Source of the DNA: Paracoccus aerius
GTDB lineage: Bacteria > Pseudomonadota > Alphaproteobacteria > Rhodobacterales > Rhodobacteraceae
NCBI RefSeq assembly: GCF_014656455.1
Contig: NZ_BNCL01000008.1
Location: 97,063-161,062 of the forward strand
Direction: 5' to 3'
Length of the DNA: 64,000 bases
Shown piece by piece: positions 51,315-60,759 of the stretch (position 1 is its first letter; each line of letters starts with the position of its first letter). A program made the position numbers and the translations under genes. The notes under the pieces are model-generated. The model was not told where the DNA came from. It saw nothing but the letters and a program-made list of their open reading frames with translations, and ran no database searches.

Positions 51315-52160
51315 GCCGCATCCCCGATCTGGATCAGGGACTTCATGGCCGTCGCATTGCCGTTCAGCGCGTCGAATGCCGCCTGCACGCCCGACAGCGG
51401 ATGGCGGTCGGTGATCAGCCGCCCGACCGGCAGGCCTTCGGCGATCATCGCGATGGCGCGGTCGTAATCTTGCGCCTCGTAGACGCGGGCGCCCAGCATC
51501 TCGATCTCGCGCCAGAAGAAGCGGAACAAATCCACCTGCGGCTTCTTGGCGTGGATGGCGACCATCACGATCCGGCCCCGCGCGGCGGCGGCATCGGTCA
51601 TCAGGTCGACGCCCGGCTGCGTGCCCGAAACCTCGAAGACGACATCCGCGCCCGCGCCCCCCGTGCGATCCAGCACGGCCTGCGCCACATCCAGGTTGCG
51701 CGGGTTCAGCCCCTCGAAGCCCAGGGCGTCGGCCATCGCCATGCGGCTCTCGTTGATCTCGGGACAACAGGACGCGCGCGCCCTCGGCCTGGGCCACCAT
51801 CGCGATCAGCATCCCGATGGGGCCGCCGCCGATCACAAGCGCGGTTTCGCCTCGCGCCAGGCGGGCGCGGCGCACGTCATGGACCGCGACCGCCAGCGGC
51901 TCGACCATGGCCGCCACGTCCAGGGCCATGTCCGGCGGCAGGCGGTGCAGCGTGAAGGCGGGAACGATCCAGCGGCTTTGCATCGCGCCGTCGGTATCGA
52001 GGCCCAGGAACTTGAGGTTGTGGCAGATATGGCTGTTGCCCGCCCTGCAGGCCGGGCAATCGCCGCAAGGATGCAGGGGGCGGACCACCACCTTGTCCTC
52101 GACCGACAGGCCCTCGACCCCCTCGCCCATTGCGGCGACCCGGCCCGAGGTTTCATGCCC
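51311..52160 (-). pseudogene. zinc-type alcohol dehydrogenase remnant (5-prime truncated and frameshifted)
   Basis: The remnant begins at GHETSGRVAAMGEGV, so the N-terminal 55-60 residues with the catalytic zinc Cys are missing; the break lies at the 3-prime end of the trehalose synthase-like gene. It still has the structural zinc Cys cluster (PCGDCPACRAGNSHIC) and GGGPIGMLIA of the NAD fold. Near 51761-51763 a CCC run shifts the frame by one: the reading passes from ARVLLS to the other frame EINESRMAMADALGF. A sequencing error in the run cannot be excluded for the frameshift, but the truncation is clear. Confidence 0.8.
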
Positions 52161-53808
52161 GGTGCGCCCGAAGCCACAATGCCCCATAGGCGGGCAGTTC
52201 GACGGTGACGGTGCCGTCCCCGGCCAGATCGAGGCGCCCCTGGCCCTGGATGGTCGCCAGTTCGCCCAGCGACTGCGCATCGTCCAGCCGGGATTGCGAG
52301 GCGCAGGCCTTCTTGCCCAGATTGTGCAGAAGCAGCACCGTCCGGTCGCCCCAGTCGTAGCGCAGGGCAAAGATCTCGGCATCGGGGAAGGGGATGAAGC
52401 TCCACTGGCCGAAAGCCACCTCGGGCATCTCGCGGCGGCGGCGGACCAGGCGCTCCAGCCAGTTGAGCAGCGACTGCGGGTCGTGTTCCTGCGCCTCGAC
52501 ATTGACGCCCTTCGGGCCCCACCGGTTGCCCGAGACCAGGGGCCGCGACAGCCGGTCCTCGGGCGCCGTGGAAAAGCCGCCATTGGGGCGGTCCGCCCAT
52601 TGCATCGGGCTGCGCACGCTTTGCCGGCCGGGGATGTCCAGGTTCTCGGCCATGCCGATCTCCTCGCCATAGAACAGGACGGGGGCGCCTGGCAGGGCAA
52701 AGACGATGCTGTAGACCAGCCGGATGCGGTCGGCATTGCCCTTGAGCATGGTGGGGATGCGGCGGCGCAGCCCGCGACCGTAAAGCTGCATCTCCTCGTC
52801 GGGGCCGAAGGCGCGGAACACCTGCTGGCGCTCGGCCTCGGTCAGCTTGTCCAGCGACCATTCGTCGTGGTTGCGCGCGAAATGCGCCCAGCCGTCGTCG
52901 GGGTGCAGCTCGGGCATGGCGCGCAGCGAATGGACCAGCGGTCCCGCATCCTCGCGCACCAGGGCCAGGGCGAGGGCCTGGTTCATGTTGAAGTCCAGGC
53001 ACATGTTCAGCTCGCCCCCGCCTTCGTCGCCATAGAAGCGGCGGACCTCCTGATAGGGCAGGTTCACCTCTCCCAGCAGGACGGCATCGCCGCAGCGGCG
53101 CTGAACGAAGCTGCGCAGGTCGCGCAGCCAGTCGTGCAGATCCAGTTCCGGCGGCGTGTCCAGCCCCTGGGTTTCCAGCAGGAACGGCACGGCATCGACC
53201 CGGAACCCCGACAGGCCAAGCTGCAGCCAGAAGCCCACGATCTTGTGGATCTCCTCGCGCACCAGGGGGTTCGAGATGTTCAGGTCGGGCTGGTGGCGAT
53301 AAAAGCGGTGCAGGTAATACTGGCCGCTTTGCTCGTGCCATTCCCAGTTGCTGTCTTCCTGGTCGGGAAAGACCAGATCCTTGGGACCGCCCGGCGGGAT
53401 CTCGTCGCGCCAGACATACCAGTCGCGATAAGGCGAACCGCGGTCGGAAGCCGCCGACCGGAACCAGGGATGCTGGTCCGAGGTATGGTTGACCACCAGA
53501 TCCGCGATCACCCGGATGCCCCGGTCCTTTGCCGTGCGCAGAAAGACGGCCAGGTCGCCCAGCGTCCCCAGCCGGGGGTCGACGCCGTAATAGTCGGTGA
53601 TGTCATAGCCGTCGTCCTGGTTCGCGGTCGGATAGAAGGGCATCAGCCAGATGCAGGTGACGCCCAGGCGGGCCAGGTGGTCGATGCGGCGGGTCAGCCC
53701 GGCAAAATCGCCGATGCCGTCGCCGTTGCTGTCCTGGAAGGTCTCGACATCAAGGCAGTAGAACACGGCGTTCTTCCACCAGACATCGCCTGTGCGGCTG
53801 ATATCCAT
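52153..53808 (-). CDS. GH13 alpha-amylase family, trehalose synthase-like (TreS type)
   Basis: This 551-residue enzyme begins MDISRTGDVWWKNAVFYCLD and shows GH13 motifs: DLVVNHTSDQHPWF, GFRVDAVPF with nucleophile Asp near 205, LLGEVNL with the acid Glu, and ARNHDEWSL with the third Asp. The start and central region resemble trehalose synthase, which interconverts maltose and trehalose. It ends LPAYGALWLRAHRA, where the stop coincides with the junction to the truncated dehydrogenase, so the last residues may be altered. It is convergent in function with the alpha-glucosidase downstream. Confidence 0.87.
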   Translation of the reverse strand: MDISRTGDVWWKNAVFYCLDVETFQDSNGDGIGDFAGLTRRIDHLARLGVTCIWLMPFYPTANQDDGYDITDYYGVDPRLGTLGDLAVFLRTAKDRGIRVIADLVVNHTSDQHPWFRSAASDRGSPYRDWYVWRDEIPPGGPKDLVFPDQEDSNWEWHEQSGQYYLHRFYRHQPDLNISNPLVREEIHKIVGFWLQLGLSGFRVDAVPFLLETQGLDTPPELDLHDWLRDLRSFVQRRCGDAVLLGEVNLPYQEVRRFYGDEGGGELNMCLDFNMNQALALALVREDAGPLVHSLRAMPELHPDDGWAHFARNHDEWSLDKLTEAERQQVFRAFGPDEEMQLYGRGLRRRIPTMLKGNADRIRLVYSIVFALPGAPVLFYGEEIGMAENLDIPGRQSVRSPMQWADRPNGGFSTAPEDRLSRPLVSGNRWGPKGVNVEAQEHDPQSLLNWLERLVRRRREMPEVAFGQWSFIPFPDAEIFALRYDWGDRTVLLLHNLGKKACASQSRLDDAQSLGELATIQGQGRLDLAGDGTVTVELPAYGALWLRAHRA

Positions 53809-53952
53809 CCGGGTTCCTTTCGATCAGGGCGGCGGCCATGCGCCCGGCACGGCCTTGCCGGTCGAACGTCACGGCGGCCCTGTCGGTTCACCGGCGGGCG
53901 AACCCCTGCCCCGCCGATGCGTTGGGACCGCAGCGCAGGAAAGGAAAAGGCC

Positions 53953-54969
53953 ATGAAGGACATCAGCGAAGCACCGCGCGTCGCGGTCATCACGGGCGCC
54001 TCGGCCGGGGTCGGCCGGGCGGTGGCGCAACAGTTCGCGGCACGGGGCTGGCGCATCGGGCTGATCGCGCGCGGCCGGGCGGGCCTAGAAGGCGCGCGGG
54101 CCGATGTGGACGCGGCGGGGGGCGAGGCCATGGTCCTGCCCGCCGATGTCGCCGATGCGGCGGCGCTTGACGATGCGGCCCGGGCGGTGATGGACCGCTG
54201 GGGCCGGATCGACCTGTGGATCAACGCCGCGATGGCCACCGTGCTGGCCCCGGTGTCCCAGGTCACGCCGGACGAGTTCCAGCGCGTGACCGCCGTCACC
54301 TATCTGGGCCAGGTCTTCGGCGCACAGGCAGCCCTGCGCCACATGCGCCCGCAGGGTCACGGCACCATCGTCAGCATCGGATCCGCCCTGGCCTATCGCG
54401 GAATCCCGCTGCAGGCGCCCTATTGCGCGGCCAAGTTCGCCACGCGCGGCTTCATGGATTCCCTGCGGACCGAGCTTCTGCACGAGAACAGTCCGATCCG
54501 CCTGACCGAGATCCACCTGCCCGCCGTCAACACCCCGCAGTTCGACTGGGCGCGCAACAAGATGCCCCGAAAGGCCCAGCCCGTGCCGCCGATCCACAGC
54601 CCCGAAGCCATTGCCCGCGCCGTTTATCGCGCATCGCTTGACGCCCCGCGAGAGGTCTGGCTTGCCGGATCGGCGGTCAAGGCGATCCTGGGCGATGCCG
54701 CGGCCCCTGCCCTTGTGGACCGGATCCTGTCCAGCCAGGGATATTCCGGCCAGCAGACGGACGAGGCAGCAACTCCCCGCCCCGACAACCTCTTCGCCCC
54801 GATGGACGCCGACCGCGATTACGGCGCCTCGGGCAGCTTCGGCGATGAGGCACGTCCCCATGTCGCCGCCTATCGCCCTGCCCGCCTGCGCGCCGGCGCC
54901 GCCGCGATCGCCTGCGCGGTGGGTTTCGGCATCCTGCGGACGGTGCTGGATCGCAAGACCCGGCCATGA
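53953..54969 (+). CDS. short-chain dehydrogenase/reductase with C-terminal extension
   Basis: This 338-residue SDR has GASAGVGRAVAQQFA as the cofactor motif, DLWINAAMAT, a serine in IVSIGSALAY and the catalytic Tyr-Lys in APYCAAKFATR. A C-terminal extension of about 90 residues ends in a hydrophobic stretch (LRAGAAAIACAVGFGILRTV), possibly a membrane anchor. AAGGAAAAGG precedes the ATG. It is followed after 25 nt by the alpha-glucosidase gene. The substrate is unknown. Confidence 0.86.
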   Translation: MKDISEAPRVAVITGASAGVGRAVAQQFAARGWRIGLIARGRAGLEGARADVDAAGGEAMVLPADVADAAALDDAARAVMDRWGRIDLWINAAMATVLAPVSQVTPDEFQRVTAVTYLGQVFGAQAALRHMRPQGHGTIVSIGSALAYRGIPLQAPYCAAKFATRGFMDSLRTELLHENSPIRLTEIHLPAVNTPQFDWARNKMPRKAQPVPPIHSPEAIARAVYRASLDAPREVWLAGSAVKAILGDAAAPALVDRILSSQGYSGQQTDEAATPRPDNLFAPMDADRDYGASGSFGDEARPHVAAYRPARLRAGAAAIACAVGFGILRTVLDRKTRP

Positions 54970-54994
54970 AGCCGGGCAACGACAGGAGAACGGC

Positions 54995-56635
54995 ATGACC
55001 CAATGGTGGATGGACCGCAGCGCATACCAGATCTATCCGCGCAGCTTCGCGGATTCGAATGGCGACGGGGTGGGCGACATTCCCGGCATCATCGACCGTC
55101 TGGATCACCTGGCCGATCTGGGGATCGGGCTTTTGTGGCTGTCGCCGGTCTATCGCTCGCCCATGGCGGACAACGGCTATGACATCTCGGACTACTGGGA
55201 CATCGCGCCCGAATACGGCACGCTGGCCGATTTCGACCGGCTGGTGGCCGAGGCGGATCGTCGCGACATCGCCATCATCATGGATCTGGTGGTGAACCAT
55301 TCCTCGGACCAGCATCCGTGGTTTCAGGAGGCGAAGCGGGATCGGGCATCGCCCTTCCACGACTTCTACTATTGGCGCGACCCGGCCCCGGACGGCGGGC
55401 CGCCCGACGACCGGCGGGCCTATTTCGGCGGCCCGGTCTGGACCTATCATCCGGAGGTCGGGCGCTATGCCTTTACCCTGTTCTCGCCCCAGCAGCCGGA
55501 TCTGAACTGGCAGAATCCCGCCCTGCGCCGGGCGATATACGACATGATGCGGTGGTGGCTGGACCGCGGCGTGCGCGGTTTCCGCATGGACGTGATCGAC
55601 CTGATCGGCAAGGACATCGACCGCGACCTGATCGCCGAAGGCCCCCATCTGCACCCCTTCCTGCAGGAAATGCACCGCGAGGTGCTGGCCGGCCGCGACG
55701 CGGTGACGGTGGGCGAAAGCTGGAACGTGTCGCGGGACACGGCGCTGCTTTATTGCGGGCGGGACCGGGAGGAATTGGACATGGTGTTCCAGTTCGCCCA
55801 TATCGTCGCGGGCTGGGACGACCGGCACGGCAAGTGGCGCCCTCGCCCGCTGGATCTGGTGGGTTTCAAGAAGGTCTGGGCCGACTGGCAAGAGGCCTTG
55901 CAGGACGACGGCTGGAACTCGCTGTTCCTGAACAACCACGACCTGCCGCGATCGGTGTCGCGCTATGGCGATGCGGGGCAATGGCGCGAACGGTCCGCCA
56001 AGGCGCTTGCCACCGCCATCCACCTGATGCGCGGCACCCCCTTCGTCTATCAGGGCGAGGAGATCGGCATGACCAATGCCGGTTTCACCGGGATCACCCA
56101 GTATCGCGACATCGAGCTGATCAACATGCATCGCGAGATGCTGGACCAGGGCCTGCCGGAACGGCAGTTTCTGGAAGGCGCGGGCATCACCGCGCGCGAC
56201 AATGCCCGCACGCCGATGCAATGGGACGCATCCCCCGGCGCGGGCTTCACCACGGGCGATCCCTGGATCGCGATCAACCCCAACCACGACCGGATCAACG
56301 TGGCGGCGCAGCGGGACGACCCGCAATCCGTTCTGGCCCATTACCGCCACCTCATCGCGCTGCGAAAGCGGCACGAAGTGATCGTGCAGGGCCGCTTCGT
56401 CCCCTGGCTGGACGATCACCCGCAGGTCTGGGCCTATGCCCGCGAATGGCAAGGCCAGCGGCTGTCGGTCCTGTGCAACATCTCCTCAAGCCCCGCACGG
56501 GCCGAGGTTCCGCCGGGCCTTGCCGTCAGCGGCACGGGCCTGATCGGAACCGTGCAGCCGCGCAAGGCGATCCCGGCCGGGCCGATCCTGCTGGAGCCGT
56601 GGGAGGCCGTGGCCGTCCTGGGCGATCCGGGCTAG
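54995..56635 (+). CDS. alpha-glucosidase, GH13 oligo-1,6-glucosidase type
   Basis: This 546-residue cytosolic enzyme hydrolyses alpha-1,6 or alpha-1,4 glucosides. GH13 motifs are DLVVNHSSDQHPWF, GFRMDVIDL with nucleophile Asp199, VGESWNV with acid Glu241 and LNNHDLPRS with Asp316. MTQWWMDRSAYQIYPRSFAD at the start is characteristic. AGGAG lies 5 nt before the ATG. It works with the trehalose synthase-like enzyme to use alpha-glucosides. The stop overlaps the convergent amidase gene by a few bases. Confidence 0.93.
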   Translation: MTQWWMDRSAYQIYPRSFADSNGDGVGDIPGIIDRLDHLADLGIGLLWLSPVYRSPMADNGYDISDYWDIAPEYGTLADFDRLVAEADRRDIAIIMDLVVNHSSDQHPWFQEAKRDRASPFHDFYYWRDPAPDGGPPDDRRAYFGGPVWTYHPEVGRYAFTLFSPQQPDLNWQNPALRRAIYDMMRWWLDRGVRGFRMDVIDLIGKDIDRDLIAEGPHLHPFLQEMHREVLAGRDAVTVGESWNVSRDTALLYCGRDREELDMVFQFAHIVAGWDDRHGKWRPRPLDLVGFKKVWADWQEALQDDGWNSLFLNNHDLPRSVSRYGDAGQWRERSAKALATAIHLMRGTPFVYQGEEIGMTNAGFTGITQYRDIELINMHREMLDQGLPERQFLEGAGITARDNARTPMQWDASPGAGFTTGDPWIAINPNHDRINVAAQRDDPQSVLAHYRHLIALRKRHEVIVQGRFVPWLDDHPQVWAYAREWQGQRLSVLCNISSSPARAEVPPGLAVSGTGLIGTVQPRKAIPAGPILLEPWEAVAVLGDPG

Positions 56636-58005
56636 GGCAGCCGGATCGCGGGCTGGCGGGTGATCCAGTCCGTCGCGGCCTCGTATTCCCGGCCAAGGTT
56701 CAGGATGGCGGCGTCCCGCCCGCGATGCCCGATCAGTTGCAGGCCCATGGGCGTGCCCGACGGGCCGAAGCCCGCCGGAACCGACAGCGCCGGCAGCCCG
56801 GTCAGGGACGCGGGCACCACCACCTCCATCCAGCGGTGATAGCTGTCCATCGCGACCCCGGCGATCTGGCGCGGCCAGTGCCAATCGGCGTCAAAGGCGA
56901 AAAGCGGCGCCGTGGGCAGGGCCAGCACATCGACCTCCATCCCGGCCGTGTGGCGGAACCAGTCTGACCGGATCGTGCTGGCACGGCGGAGATCTGCGGC
57001 GGACAGCGCCAGGCCGCGCTCGATCTCCCACCGCAGCTCGGGCTTGACCATGCCGGGCTTGGTGCGCAGCAGGGGTTCCAGGTTGCCGGCGATGGTCCAG
57101 CTTCGCAGCGTGGTCCAGGCCTGCCACAGCGCCTCGGCCGGAAAGGGCGGCGCAAGGGGCGTCACCTCGTGGCCCAGATCCGCGAAGACCCGCAGTGCCG
57201 CCTCGCACAGATCCAGCACGCCCGGTTCGGTGGCATAAGCCCCGCCCCAATCGCCCAGCCAGCCGATCCGCGACTTTCGGTCCGGCGCCTGCGGGCGATA
57301 CGGGCCGCTGGAATGGGGGTGGCGCGGGTCTTGTTCCGACTGGACCCCCAGCAGCAGTTCCAGGTCGCGGATCGACCGCGCCATGGGACCGTCGGTCGAA
57401 AGCTGCGCCAGGAACAGATCCCCGGGACCCCGGCCTGCCACAAGGCCATAGCTGGGGCGGAAGCCGAACACGTTGTTCCAGCCGGCGGGGTTGCGCAGCG
57501 ATCCCATCATGTCGGACCCGTCGGCAAGCGCCACCATCTGCGCGGCCAGGGCCGCCCCTGCCCCGCCGCTGGACCCGCCCGCCGGACGCGTCAGGTCATA
57601 GGGGTTGCGCGTGACGCCATAGACCGGGTTGTAGCTGTGCGACCCCAGCCCGAACTCGGGCGTGTTGGTCTTGCCGATGATGACCGCCCCTGCCCTGCGC
57701 AGCCGCGCGACTATCGGGCTGTCCGCCGCCGGCACATGGTCGCGAAACGCGGGCGAGCCATAGGTAGTCACGATCCCCGCCGTATCGGCCAGATCCTTGA
57801 CCGCCATCGGCAGGCCCTGCAGGGGACCGGGGGGCGCTGCCTCGGCCTCGGCCAGCAGCGCGTCGCGGTCGCGCAGCGCCACGATGGCATTGACCGCCGG
57901 GTTGGCCTGGTCGATCCGGTCCAGGGTTTCGGCCATCAGCTCGCGCGGCGTGATCGTGCCTGCGCGAAGGGCGGCCAGTTGGTGGGTGGCGTCATGGTCT
58001 ATCAT
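56632..58005 (-). CDS. amidase (amidase signature family)
   Basis: This 457-residue hydrolase has the amidase-signature Ser-cisSer-Lys triad: Lys in LPMAVKDLADT, cis-Ser in TRPAGGSSGGAGAALAA, and the nucleophile Ser in DGSDMMGSLRNPAGW. The length is typical. It would cleave amide bonds of small aromatic or aliphatic amides or indoleacetamide-like substrates, not otherwise specified. It is monocistronic and convergent with the glucosidase. Confidence 0.92.
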   Translation of the reverse strand: MIDHDATHQLAALRAGTITPRELMAETLDRIDQANPAVNAIVALRDRDALLAEAEAAPPGPLQGLPMAVKDLADTAGIVTTYGSPAFRDHVPAADSPIVARLRRAGAVIIGKTNTPEFGLGSHSYNPVYGVTRNPYDLTRPAGGSSGGAGAALAAQMVALADGSDMMGSLRNPAGWNNVFGFRPSYGLVAGRGPGDLFLAQLSTDGPMARSIRDLELLLGVQSEQDPRHPHSSGPYRPQAPDRKSRIGWLGDWGGAYATEPGVLDLCEAALRVFADLGHEVTPLAPPFPAEALWQAWTTLRSWTIAGNLEPLLRTKPGMVKPELRWEIERGLALSAADLRRASTIRSDWFRHTAGMEVDVLALPTAPLFAFDADWHWPRQIAGVAMDSYHRWMEVVVPASLTGLPALSVPAGFGPSGTPMGLQLIGHRGRDAAILNLGREYEAATDWITRQPAIRLP

Positions 58006-58128
58006 CGCGGGTATTCATGGCCCGCCCGCAGGCAGCGTCAAGATGCGGCGGGTATGGCGCCTTTCCCGCCCCTCCGGCGTTGAGACGCGGGGCGGTGGGT
58101 CCGCCCCACCACGACAAGGAGAGAACCG

Positions 58129-58323
58129 TTGGGATCATTCGTCATCGCGATGGGCGCCGCGCCCCACATGAAGCTGTCGCAAGGGGGCCGCGCCTTCAGC
58201 GCCGTCGACACGCCTCTTGCCTTTGACAGCCATGACGCCGCCTACGACTATCTTCTGCGCCATGCCGAGGAAGAGCCGCTGAAGGGCATCCGGGGCGAGA
58301 TCCTGGAAGACCTGTCCTTGTAG
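58129..58323 (+). CDS. hypothetical 64-residue protein
   Basis: This 64-residue frame begins at a TTG preceded by AAGGAGAG at about 8-nt spacing (MGSFVIAMGAAPHMKLSQGG onward). It has no recognisable domain; the second half (FDSHDAAYDYLLRHAEEEPL) looks like a short amphipathic helix. It ends 10 nt before the convergent replication gene. A small plasmid-borne protein of unknown role is the most that can be said. Confidence 0.5.
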   Translation: MGSFVIAMGAAPHMKLSQGGRAFSAVDTPLAFDSHDAAYDYLLRHAEEEPLKGIRGEILEDLSL

Positions 58324-58332
58324 CGCGGGGGT

Positions 58333-59085
58333 TCAGCCCCCCGCCTCTACCCGGACCTGGGACAGGCGCGGATCGCTGCGCCGGACGGCGGTCCGCAGCC
58401 GCCCGATCAGGTGCGTGCGGCAATAGGTGGCGTGGAACCGACTGGGGGCGATCAGCACCAGGCACCCCCCATCGATGCCGCCATCGGCAAGGCCCGCGAA
58501 CCAGGCGTCGAACAGCGCGCGATCCTCGGCCGCCAGATGGGCGCGGGCCGCGCCCCAGACCCCTTCGGCGGCCGCGACATCCGCGCGGCGAAACGGAACG
58601 ACGGTGCGGTCGGCTTCCTCCGGGGCCATTTCCTCGGCGCCCATGCGGGCCACATAATCCGGCCCGATATTGGACCAGGCGGGGCGCGTGTCCAGCAGGA
58701 TCCGGTCCAGGTCCAGCCCCAGCACCGACACCCTGCCCCGCGCGCCCTGGCGCTTGACAGTGATCCAGCCCGAGGCCCGCAGCCGTGCCATGTCGCGCTT
58801 GACGGTGCGTTCGTCCACGCACCACAGCCGCGCGATCTCTCGTTGGCCGATCGACAATTCGTCCGCCTGCCAGTTGTAGCGGGTGGTGATGAGCGCCATC
58901 AGCCGCAGCACAAGCCGCTGGTCCTGGGCATCGCCCGCCAGGGCATGGGCCATCATGGCCGACAGGATGTCGTATTTCTTTGCCGCCGCCGCTCGGCCGA
59001 CGGCCCGGATCCGCTGCATCCCTTGTGCCCGCCCTTGTTCGAACTGCCCCTGCGGCGGCGTTCCCCCGTGATCGGAGGAAAACAT
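58333..59085 (-). CDS. plasmid replication initiator of the DnaA-like type
   Basis: This 250-residue protein combines an N-terminal winged-helix region (LSIGQREIARLWCVDERTVK) with a C-terminal segment resembling the DnaA domain I fold (WGAARAHLAAEDRALFDAWF, then CLVLIAPSRFHATYC). It lacks the AAA+ ATPase core of chromosomal DnaA. Small DnaA-like replicases of this kind define one class of Rhodobacterales extrachromosomal elements and are linked to parAB, as here. It reads away from the AT-rich intergenic region that probably holds the origin. Met at 59019 is an alternative start. Confidence 0.78.
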   Translation of the reverse strand: MFSSDHGGTPPQGQFEQGRAQGMQRIRAVGRAAAAKKYDILSAMMAHALAGDAQDQRLVLRLMALITTRYNWQADELSIGQREIARLWCVDERTVKRDMARLRASGWITVKRQGARGRVSVLGLDLDRILLDTRPAWSNIGPDYVARMGAEEMAPEEADRTVVPFRRADVAAAEGVWGAARAHLAAEDRALFDAWFAGLADGGIDGGCLVLIAPSRFHATYCRTHLIGRLRTAVRRSDPRLSQVRVEAGG

Positions 59086-59454
59086 TAAACGCTTTTCACC
59101 ATCGCGTCCTCATTAGCGTCCTGGCGGGCGATCCTGTCAAGAGATTCGGTCGCGGCGTCAAATGGGCTGCCCGATCCTGTAAGGAGAATCCGGTATCACT
59201 GGTATAGGGGGACAGCCAGGACGTCACCCATTCCGGCACGAATGTCCCCCAATGGCTCGTGGCTTGGCCTTCGGCGTCCCCCAATTCGTTGCGCAGGTCC
59301 TGCGTGGCAAGCGCACGCCGCTTGGCCGATTCGCGCAACAGGGGCTGGTTGCGTGGTAATTTCGATTTCATTGAACTTGTCTTTTGCCAAGAACGCAAAT
59401 CCGGCGTAAAAGCGGAAACGACGACAATCTGCGTCCTTTGCGACAAGGCCCATA
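59086..59454. other. putative replication origin region between the initiator and parA
   Basis: This 369-nt divergent intergenic region lies between the DnaA-like initiator and parA. It has AT-rich patches (around 59085-59120 and 59350-59400) and repeats of GTCCCCCWAT. Divergent promoters for both genes should lie here as well. A minus-strand frame within it (59096-59446) lacks family support. It is the best candidate for the origin of this replicon. Confidence 0.5.
59204..59285. repeat. iteron-like repeats GTCCCCCWAT
   Basis: Two direct copies of GTCCCCCAAT lie at 59244-59253 and 59276-59285, 32 nt apart, with an inverted GTCCCCCTAT at 59204-59213. Three copies in 82 nt within an origin-like region suggest initiator-binding iterons. 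Confidence 0.5.
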
Positions 59455-60759
59455 ATGTATACGCACCAAGACCTCGCCCGCCTGCAGTCCCAGTCCCTGA
59501 AGATGCAGGGCTGGATCCGGCGACAGACCTTCAGCCCGGACAATGAAAAGACCCTGCGCCGCTTTTCAAGCTGGGAGGTTTCGGAACTGATCTTCCGGAT
59601 GAACCAGTCCACCTTCCGGGGCAAGCTGGCCGCCGACCCGAACCTTCCCCTCGGGGAAGTCGAGGAGGACGGCCGCCAGCGGTGGTTCTCGCTCGAGGAG
59701 ATCAACGAGCTCCGCCGCCGGGTGCGGGTGAACAAGAAGTCGCTTATGCCGCCCCGTCCCGCCGACCGCCGCGCGTTCCGCGCGGCCATCGCCAATTTCA
59801 AGGGCGGCGCGGGCAAGTCCACCGTCGCACTGCATTTCGCCCATGCCGCCGCGCTTGACGGCTATCGCGTTCTGCTGGTCGATTTTGACCCGCAGGCGAC
59901 GCTGTCCCATTCCATGGGCCTGACCGACGTGGGCGAGGATCACACCGTCTGGGGCATCATGGCTCGCGACCTGGAACGCGAAACCGACCGGATGAACGCC
60001 GCCGCGGCCGGGGCGGAATCGGGAACCGCCCTGCCCCAGCGAAAGCTGCCCGCCTCGATCCGCGACATGGGCCTGGGCTCGCTGCGACCAGGCGACTTCA
60101 TCAAGCCCTCGGCCTGGCCCACGATCGACATCGTGCCAAGCTGCGCCAATGCGGCCTTTGTTGAATTCGCCAGTGCCCAGTACCGGCACCTGAACCCGGA
60201 ATGGACCTTCTTCGGCGCCGTGTCGCGCTTTCTCGATTCCCTGCCGGACGAGGCCTATGACCTGATTCTATTCGACTGCCCCCCGGCCATCGGTTATCAA
60301 TCGATGAATGCGGTCTTTGCGGCCGACATGCTTTATATCCCCTCGGGTCCCGGCTATTGGGAATACGACTCGACCACCAGCTTCATCGGCCAGCTTGCCG
60401 AGGCGCTCGAGGATCTGTCCCATGGGTTCGAGAACTTCCCCACGGGGAAGATCGCCCTGCCCAAGGCCTTTGCCGATATCCGTTTCCTGATGACGCGGTT
60501 CGAACCCGCGAACGAACTGCATCAGGCGATGCTGGGCGCCTTCCGCCAGGTCTTCGGCGACCGCATGGCCCAGCACCCGATCGAACTGACCCGCGCGGTC
60601 GAGCAGTCCGGCCGCTTTCTCAGCTCGGTCTATGAAATCGACTATCGCGAGATGACCCGCGGCACCTGGCGCCGGGCCCGCGCGACCTTCGATCAGGCCT
60701 ACGAGGAGTTTCGGTCCCATGTGCTGACTGCCTGGGACAAGCTGGAGGACAAGGCATGA
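59455..60759 (+). CDS. parA: ParA family plasmid partition ATPase
   Basis: This 434-residue ATPase has the deviant Walker A IANFKGGAGKST (near residue 115), DFDPQATLSHSMGL as Walker A-prime and ILFDCPPAIGY as Walker B. The N-terminal 100 residues carry a helix-turn-helix region (MYTHQDLARLQSQSLKMQGW, then WEVSELIFRMNQSTFRGKLA), as in plasmid ParA/RepA proteins that also repress their own operon. It forms one operon with parB, with 4-nt overlap. It positions the replicon on the nucleoid for segregation. Confidence 0.93.
   Translation: MYTHQDLARLQSQSLKMQGWIRRQTFSPDNEKTLRRFSSWEVSELIFRMNQSTFRGKLAADPNLPLGEVEEDGRQRWFSLEEINELRRRVRVNKKSLMPPRPADRRAFRAAIANFKGGAGKSTVALHFAHAAALDGYRVLLVDFDPQATLSHSMGLTDVGEDHTVWGIMARDLERETDRMNAAAAGAESGTALPQRKLPASIRDMGLGSLRPGDFIKPSAWPTIDIVPSCANAAFVEFASAQYRHLNPEWTFFGAVSRFLDSLPDEAYDLILFDCPPAIGYQSMNAVFAADMLYIPSGPGYWEYDSTTSFIGQLAEALEDLSHGFENFPTGKIALPKAFADIRFLMTRFEPANELHQAMLGAFRQVFGDRMAQHPIELTRAVEQSGRFLSSVYEIDYREMTRGTWRRARATFDQAYEEFRSHVLTAWDKLEDKA

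Noticed and set aside
51817..53952. N-terminal 700-codon extension of the SDR that starts at 53953
   Set aside because: This part is antisense to the trehalose synthase-like gene; the true start has AAGGAAAAGG and begins with the SDR fold.
59096..59446. Minus-strand 116-codon frame in the replication region
   Set aside because: It covers the probable origin with its iteron-like repeats, has no family similarity and leaves no promoter room for the initiator.
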